A model generated the notes under the pieces. That model was not told the DNA's origin, made no database searches, and worked only from the letters and a program-made list of their open reading frames with translations. The position numbers and the translations under genes are program-made. Shown one piece after another: positions 58,733 through 64,000 of a DNA stretch of 64,000 nucleotides. Positions within the stretch are counted from its first letter, which is position 1, and each line of letters opens with the position of its first letter. Location of the stretch: the NCBI GenBank assembly GCA_021801125.1, contig JAJYYI010000042.1:1-64000 (forward strand), read 5' to 3'. The stretch is from Deltaproteobacteria bacterium. GTDB lineage: Bacteria; Desulfobacterota; Binatia; Binatales; Binataceae.

Positions 58733-59635
58733 TCAATGCAGCCATCGCGTCGGCCAAGCGCCGGTCGAGCGATGAGCTGGCGACTGACTAATGTTCGACT
58801 GAGAAGGCGGATGGTCTTCTGCGCGTGAGGCCGGAGGGCTTGGCCTGAAGCGTGCGCTTAGCAGCAAGAACGGTCCCGAAAGCACGTACCCGATGGACAG
58901 AATCAACACCGAAACCTGCGGCAAAACCATTAGCACACCGATGCCGATCATCACGGCGGTGACCGTTTCGAGCGAGACTCGACGCTTGATGTTTATCCCC
59001 TTGAAACTAGGGTAGGGAACCGACGAAACCATCAGGCAGGCCAGCACCAACGCGATGGGCGTCATCAGCACGGGCAAGGCGCGGCCCAAGTCGAGTTCGA
59101 AGTAACTGCAGGCCAAAACTGAGGCAGCCACCGGCATCGCCGCGCCCGGCACCGGCAAGCCGGCGAAACGGCGCTTGTCGCTGCTCGGCGCCTGCACGTT
59201 AAACCGCGCCAGACGCAACGCCGCGCAAACCACAAACGCCGCGCATACTACCCATCCCCACGCGCCGAGTGGCCGCAGGGCCCAGACGTAGAGCAGGGTT
59301 GCCGGGGCGGCGCCGAAGGCGACTACGTCGGCGAGGCTGTCGTATTCGACTCCGAACTGGCTCGTCGACTGCGATACCCGAGCCAGTCGCCCGTCCAAGC
59401 CGTCGCAAAAGAAGGCGACCATGACCAGGGTCGCCGCCAGCTCCAGGTGGCCGTTCGCGCTTGATACCATCGAATAGAAACCTATCGCCAGGCCCAGCGA
59501 CGTCACTACCGAAGGCAACAGGTAAACGCCGCGCTTGAAGGGCGCAGCCATACGCTGGCGGGGCTTTGTCAGGCGCGCGGAAATGCCTCTGATGCGCTTG
59601 GTGCGCGGCTGTTCCGTCTCGGTGTTCTGTTTCAT
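58733..59635 (-). CDS. pssA: CDP-diacylglycerol--serine O-phosphatidyltransferase
   Basis: CDGLDGRLARVSQSTSQFGVEYDSLADVVAFG. Confidence 0.94.
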   Translation of the reverse strand: MKQNTETEQPRTKRIRGISARLTKPRQRMAAPFKRGVYLLPSVVTSLGLAIGFYSMVSSANGHLELAATLVMVAFFCDGLDGRLARVSQSTSQFGVEYDSLADVVAFGAAPATLLYVWALRPLGAWGWVVCAAFVVCAALRLARFNVQAPSSDKRRFAGLPVPGAAMPVAASVLACSYFELDLGRALPVLMTPIALVLACLMVSSVPYPSFKGINIKRRVSLETVTAVMIGIGVLMVLPQVSVLILSIGYVLSGPFLLLSARFRPSPPASRAEDHPPSQSNISQSPAHRSTGAWPTRWLH

Positions 59636-60375
59636 TGTTCGAACTCTGCGATCACGGTCTCGCCCGCGCGGACATGATCTCCTACGCGAACGGTCACACG
59701 GCAATCGGGTGGCAGGTAATGGTCCACGCGACTGCCGAACATAATCAGGCCGATGCGCGTGCCTTTCGCCACCGATTGTTCAGCTTGCACCAGGCATACG
59801 ATGCGCCGCGCCAGATAACCCGCGATCTGCATGATGGCGTATCGTCGCCCGTCATTACCGCATATCAGGACCAGGTTGCGCTCATTATGGGTCGCCGCCG
59901 AATCGCGAAAGGCGGCCTTGAAGTCGCCCGCGGTATGCTTGGTTTCGACTACCTGTCCGGCCACCGGCGCGCGGTTGATATGCACGTCGAGAAGCGACAT
60001 AAAAACGCCGACCAGGGTAAAGTCCTGCTGCTCTTGCGACAGCGTGGCCTGGCGAACCTCAACGACGCGTCCGTCAGCCGCCGAAACGACGGCTTTGTCG
60101 GAGACGGGCGGTTGTCTTTGCGGGTCGCGGAAAAACAAGCTCGCCCCGACCGCGCACGTCACGAACAATAACGCCAGGACATGCCAGCCGAGCAGCAGGC
60201 TGAACGCAGCCAGAATAATCAGCGCGCAAACCACCGGCGCCCCTTCGGGCGCGATTCCCGCCGCGCCAAACACGCGCGAGAGCCGTCCCCCGCGCTCTCG
60301 CGGGGGACGAAAATTCGCCGTCTCCACCGCGGTCAGTTCTTGGCGCGGTCGACCAGGCGCTGGCTTTCGAGCCAC
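59632..60375 (-). CDS. psd: Phosphatidylserine decarboxylase
   Basis: [38 protein letters not shown] overlap with pssA. Confidence 0.94.
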   Translation of the reverse strand: MARKPAPGRPRQELTAVETANFRPPRERGGRLSRVFGAAGIAPEGAPVVCALIILAAFSLLLGWHVLALLFVTCAVGASLFFRDPQRQPPVSDKAVVSAADGRVVEVRQATLSQEQQDFTLVGVFMSLLDVHINRAPVAGQVVETKHTAGDFKAAFRDSAATHNERNLVLICGNDGRRYAIMQIAGYLARRIVCLVQAEQSVAKGTRIGLIMFGSRVDHYLPPDCRVTVRVGDHVRAGETVIAEFEQ

Positions 60376-61349
60376 GGCATGAAGGAGCGCAAGCGATTGC
60401 CGACGGCCTCAATCGGATGGCGCTCCGCTTCCGCGCGCAACTCACGAAAGCGCGGCAGGCCGGCGCGATATTCCTGAATCCATTCGTTGGCAAATTTGCC
60501 GGACTGAACGTCGGCGAGAATCTGCTTCATTGCTGCCCGCGACGGTTCACCGATGACCTTCTTTCCGCGGGTCATGTCGCCGTACTCGGCCGTATTGCTA
60601 ACCGAGTAGCGCATATTTCGGATGCCGCCCTCGTAGATCAGGTCGACGATTAGCTTCACCTCATGCACGCACTCGAAATAGGCCATCTCCGGTGCGTAGC
60701 CGGCCTCGACCAATGTTTCAAAGCCGGCTCTAATGAGTTCGGTCAGACCTCCGCACAAGACCGACTGCTCTCCGAACAGGTCGGTCTCCGTTTCCTCCTT
60801 GAAGGTGGTCTCCAAAATCGCGGCCCGACCACCGCCGATCGCGGCGCCGTACGCAAGGCCGACCTGGTGCGTGTTCCCCGATGGATCCTGATGCACGGCG
60901 AGCAAACAGGGCACCCCACGCCCCTGGGTGTATTCGGACCGCACCAAGTGGCCGGGGCCCTTGGGAGCGATCATGAAGACGTTGACGTCAGGCGGGGCGA
61001 CGATGAATTTGAAATGGATATTGAATCCGTGGCCGAAGGCCAGCGATTTGCCCGCCTTGAGCGCCGGCGCGATCTGAGCCTGATAAATCTCAGACATCAT
61101 CTCGTCGGGCGTGAGCATCATGATGATATCCGCTTCGCGTGCAGCCTGCGCGGTCTCGGCGACGGCCAACCCCTGGTTTATCGCCTTGGCCCACGAAGGA
61201 CTGTTTTGCCGCAGCCCGACTCGCACGTCCACGCCGCTGTCGCGTAAATTGAGCGCGTGCGCGTGGCCTTGGCTGCCGAAGCCTATGATCGCGACCTTTT
61301 TCTTGGCCAACAGGGAAAGATCAGCATCCCGATCGTAGTAAATTTTCAC
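60333..61349 (-). CDS. ilvC: Ketol-acid reductoisomerase
   Basis: [47 protein letters not shown]. Confidence 0.97.
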   Translation of the reverse strand: MKIYYDRDADLSLLAKKKVAIIGFGSQGHAHALNLRDSGVDVRVGLRQNSPSWAKAINQGLAVAETAQAAREADIIMMLTPDEMMSEIYQAQIAPALKAGKSLAFGHGFNIHFKFIVAPPDVNVFMIAPKGPGHLVRSEYTQGRGVPCLLAVHQDPSGNTHQVGLAYGAAIGGGRAAILETTFKEETETDLFGEQSVLCGGLTELIRAGFETLVEAGYAPEMAYFECVHEVKLIVDLIYEGGIRNMRYSVSNTAEYGDMTRGKKVIGEPSRAAMKQILADVQSGKFANEWIQEYRAGLPRFRELRAEAERHPIEAVGNRLRSFMPWLESQRLVDRAKN

Positions 61350-61871
61350 TCATCCCTCCTCCCGTGCCTGGCGCTGATTGCCGTTGAGTTGTACCGATCG
61401 CGCCATCGCTACGCTGCCTGTCCGCACTATTTCCTTGATTCCGAACGGGCGCACCAAGGCGACAAATGCCTTGAGCTTTTCGTTATCGCCTGTGATTTCC
61501 ACGGTCAGCGCGCGCGGGCCGATATCTACCACGTGCCCGCGAAAGGCGGTGACGATGGAGTCAAGCTCGGCCCGATTGCGCTCGTCGACCGCGACCTTGA
61601 CCATCATCATTTCCCGCTCGACCGTATCAACTCCCTGGAAGTCGAGGACTTTGATTACCGGAACCAGCTTGTTCAGTTGCTTGTTGATCTGCTCGAGAAT
61701 CTCATCAGGGCCGGCGGTGACCAGGACGATCTTCGACACCGTTGGGTCAAGGGGCTCTTCGTTGACCGTCAGGCACTGGATATTGAATCCACGGCCGGCG
61801 AACAACCCAACGACCCTGGCGAGAACGCCGAATTGATTTTCGACCAGAATTGAAATCGTATGACGCGGCAT
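61350..61871 (-). CDS. ilvN: Acetolactate synthase small subunit
   Basis: HTISILVENQFGVLARVVGLFAGRGFNIQCLTVN. Confidence 0.96.
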   Translation of the reverse strand: MPRHTISILVENQFGVLARVVGLFAGRGFNIQCLTVNEEPLDPTVSKIVLVTAGPDEILEQINKQLNKLVPVIKVLDFQGVDTVEREMMMVKVAVDERNRAELDSIVTAFRGHVVDIGPRALTVEITGDNEKLKAFVALVRPFGIKEIVRTGSVAMARSVQLNGNQRQAREEG

Positions 61872-61949
61872 GTGTATGGGAACGAGATCCTATTTGGTTA
61901 AACGATGACGCCCCCGTGAGATGGAAAGTTGCGAACTTCGCGGTTCGGG

Positions 61950-62177
61950 TCAAGCTGACTGACGATAACGCGACAGGATTTGCATGATCCTATCTTTCGA
62001 CGCAAGTTTGAGCTTTTGAATTCGCTTTTGCTCTACTTCTTCCTCGGCGGTAAGGTACACTTTTTTGCGTAGCGCATCGAGCTTCTGTTTGAACTCCAGA
62101 TGCTCGTCGTAGGCCGCCCGCAACTCCTCGTCATGCGCAGCATGCTCCTGGATAAGCCGTTCTTCTCTCGGCTCCAT
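61950..62177 (-). CDS. DUF465 (YdcH-like) family protein
   Basis: LDALRKKVYLTAEEEVEQKRIQKLKLASKDRIMQIL. Confidence 0.88.
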   Translation of the reverse strand: MEPREERLIQEHAAHDEELRAAYDEHLEFKQKLDALRKKVYLTAEEEVEQKRIQKLKLASKDRIMQILSRYRQSA

Positions 62178-62210
62178 GGATTCATTCCTCCATCCATTTT
62201 TACTGTTTGG

Positions 62211-62972
62211 TCACCTCGTAATCGGTTGTGGGAGCCGTGCTTGCGCCGGTCGTACGTACAGGGGCTCAAGAGATGCCACTGAGTCGGTACGACCGGCGGC
62301 AATGCGCGCCGCGCCTATGGCGCTGAGGGCCGCCGCGCATCTTTCGGGTGTCGGAAAAATGAAAATCGCCCCGCGCCCCGAGGCAAGCGTGCGCAGTCGT
62401 TCCTCGATTGACGCAGCGTCGCCGCTCACTAAAGCGAGTCCTTCCGTTATCGACGCCGATAGGCCCGCGACGTCGAGCAGCTCTGACGGCGACGTCTGCT
62501 CCAGTCCGTCCTCGTTGACTCGGAAGGCAGCGCTATAGAATTCGTTCCGCCGCGCGTCGATTATCACACGGACCTCCGCACCGTTACGTACCTCCGGATG
62601 GTCCAAGGCGCAGGCCGCCATGCTTTCGAAGGTGGACACGCCGACTATGGGGCAACCGGCGGCGAAGGCCAGCCCCTTACCGTAGCTGAGGGCGATTCTC
62701 ACGCCAGTGAACGAGCCGGGTCCGACACCGACCGCGACTCCTCTTAACTCGCTCAACTCGACGCCCGCGCGCCTGAGCAGCGCTTCAACCATCAGCGGCA
62801 GGCTTGCTGCGTGTGATTGATTTGCTTTGCCGGTCGCAGTGCCAAGGACAGCCTGTTTATTGACCAGTCCCAGGAGCATCGGAGAGGCGGCCGTATCTAA
62901 TCCTAGGACCAAGCCGGCCGCTGCGGCTTGGCCAAGCAACTGTTCAACCTTGTGCAAGCCGCGTAATGTCAT
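62211..62972 (-). CDS. tsaB: tRNA threonylcarbamoyladenosine biosynthesis protein TsaB
   Basis: LGLDTAASP; GVAVGVGPGSFTGVRIALSYGKGLAFAAGCPIVGVSTFESMA. Confidence 0.93.
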   Translation of the reverse strand: MTLRGLHKVEQLLGQAAAAGLVLGLDTAASPMLLGLVNKQAVLGTATGKANQSHAASLPLMVEALLRRAGVELSELRGVAVGVGPGSFTGVRIALSYGKGLAFAAGCPIVGVSTFESMAACALDHPEVRNGAEVRVIIDARRNEFYSAAFRVNEDGLEQTSPSELLDVAGLSASITEGLALVSGDAASIEERLRTLASGRGAIFIFPTPERCAAALSAIGAARIAAGRTDSVASLEPLYVRPAQARLPQPITR

Positions 62973-64000
62973 TGAAGATTACAAACGCCATTAACGCCGC
63001 CAGCAGCACGAGGCCCGCCTGCTGAGCAAGCTCGCGATGGCGCACCTGCAGCGGACGGCCTCGTAAGCCCTCGATCGCGAAAAAAAGCAGATGGCCCCCG
63101 TCGAGCATCGGCACCGGGAAAAGATTGATAATGCCAAGCTCAAGGCTCAGCATCGCCATGAAGAGGCCTAGATTGGCCACGCCCTGATGGGCCTGCTCGC
63201 CAGCCAACCGCGCGATCATTATCGGCCCTCCCAAGGTCTCGCGCAGAGGCGCGGCGCCGGTAACGATTCGAGCGATTCCCCCGACCAGCATTGCAGTCAT
63301 CTTAGCGGTCTCGGTCAGCGCCCGTGCGCCGGCACTCAAGGGCCCGAAACGCTGCATATAAGCATCGCCGCGTGGCAGTACCCCAATGACCCACGGTCCT
63401 GACGCGCTGTTTGCCGGGTTTTGCCCCGATTCGCGCTGGGCGCGAATCACGGTTGTTAGCACCTGGCGCGCTCCCTGCTCCTGGCGCTCAAACTCGACAC
63501 GAAGGGCGCGGCCGTCGCTCTTTTTGACCAAGTTCGACAACTCTTCCCAGCTTCTGACCGCCCGTTGGTCGATTCTAACGATGCGGTCTCCCGCGCGCAG
63601 ACCCGCGTGCTCGGCGGGTAGGTTCGGCTTAACTTGTCCGATTACCGGCAGCAGAGTAGGCACGCCGTAGACAAAAACCAACGTCAAAATTACGGGCACG
63701 AAGAGGATGTTCGCCAACGGGCCGGCAAGGACGATCGCGGTGCGCTTGCCAAGCGGCTGAGTGGGAAAGGCTTGGCGTCGCAGCGCCCCAACCAGGCTTG
63801 CCGGCGGGGTTTCGCTCAACGTGTCCAAAGCCTTCTCCACGGAATCTTGCCGTACGACCTCCTCGACCAGCAACGACTCTTCAGTTCGCAACTCGCGGCC
63901 GATTTGCTGCCGAAGGAGATTTGCGCCGTTTTCCCGCGCGCTCAGGCCGACGATGTTCTTGGCAACCTCGAGCAGTCGTTCGTCCTCGGCCGAATTCGCC
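62944..64000 (-). CDS. rseP: RseP-type site-2 intramembrane metalloprotease, N-terminus beyond the window
   Basis: GKRTAIVLAGPLANILF, PDZ region, MLSLELGIINLFPVPMLDGGHLLFFAIEGLRGRP; frame stays open to base 64000. Confidence 0.9.
   Translation of the reverse strand, partial: ANSAEDERLLEVAKNIVGLSARENGANLLRQQIGRELRTEESLLVEEVVRQDSVEKALDTLSETPPASLVGALRRQAFPTQPLGKRTAIVLAGPLANILFVPVILTLVFVYGVPTLLPVIGQVKPNLPAEHAGLRAGDRIVRIDQRAVRSWEELSNLVKKSDGRALRVEFERQEQGARQVLTTVIRAQRESGQNPANSASGPWVIGVLPRGDAYMQRFGPLSAGARALTETAKMTAMLVGGIARIVTGAAPLRETLGGPIMIARLAGEQAHQGVANLGLFMAMLSLELGIINLFPVPMLDGGHLLFFAIEGLRGRPLQVRHRELAQQAGLVLLAALMAFVIFNDITRLAQG

Noticed and set aside
60663-61853. Plus-strand ORFs 60663..61247 and 61257..61853
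   Set aside because: Antisense to well-supported ilvC and ilvN; shadow ORFs.

Overview
64 kb GC-rich chromosomal window from a bacterium (gene content resembles a deltaproteobacterial or Binatota-like lineage, weak inference only). Mostly housekeeping and operonic genes: histone-deacetylase-like hydrolase, tatB-tatC, TauE/DUF1634 pair, GT4 glycosyltransferase, yggT-proC-yggS, maf, lytic transglycosylase, HAD hydrolase, pyrF, alkA-like, a P-type ATPase split by a frameshift, tetR-emrA-emrB-like efflux, Hsp20, RodZ-like protein, one tRNA-Gly(CCC), a putative bufferin (BufA/BufB-MNIO/BufC/DoxX) cluster with a divergent ECF sigma/anti-sigma pair, a cobalamin operon (cbiD, cbiC-E fusion, cbiT, cbiL, cbiF, cbiH, cbiG, unknown, cbiX) with a cobalamin riboswitch, a CaiB-type CoA transferase, a Rieske/PQQ-dehydrogenase pair, a caa3 oxidase + bc complex operon, thiL, tandem CNNM/CorC proteins, larB, UbiB-like kinase, pssA-psd, ilvC-ilvN, tsaB and rseP (partial). 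The strongest find is a UGSC-family selenoprotein (13320..13835, minus strand) that the ORF track splits in two at an in-frame UGA. The UGA is followed immediately by a near-perfect 11-bp stem-loop resembling a bacterial SECIS, and the upstream gene is a thioredoxin-fold fusion. Other anomalies are a DUF1203-like gene with an in-frame amber at an expected Tyr, a frameshifted P-type ATPase, and tatB with ACG where its start is expected. No CRISPR array or recognisable mobile element was seen.
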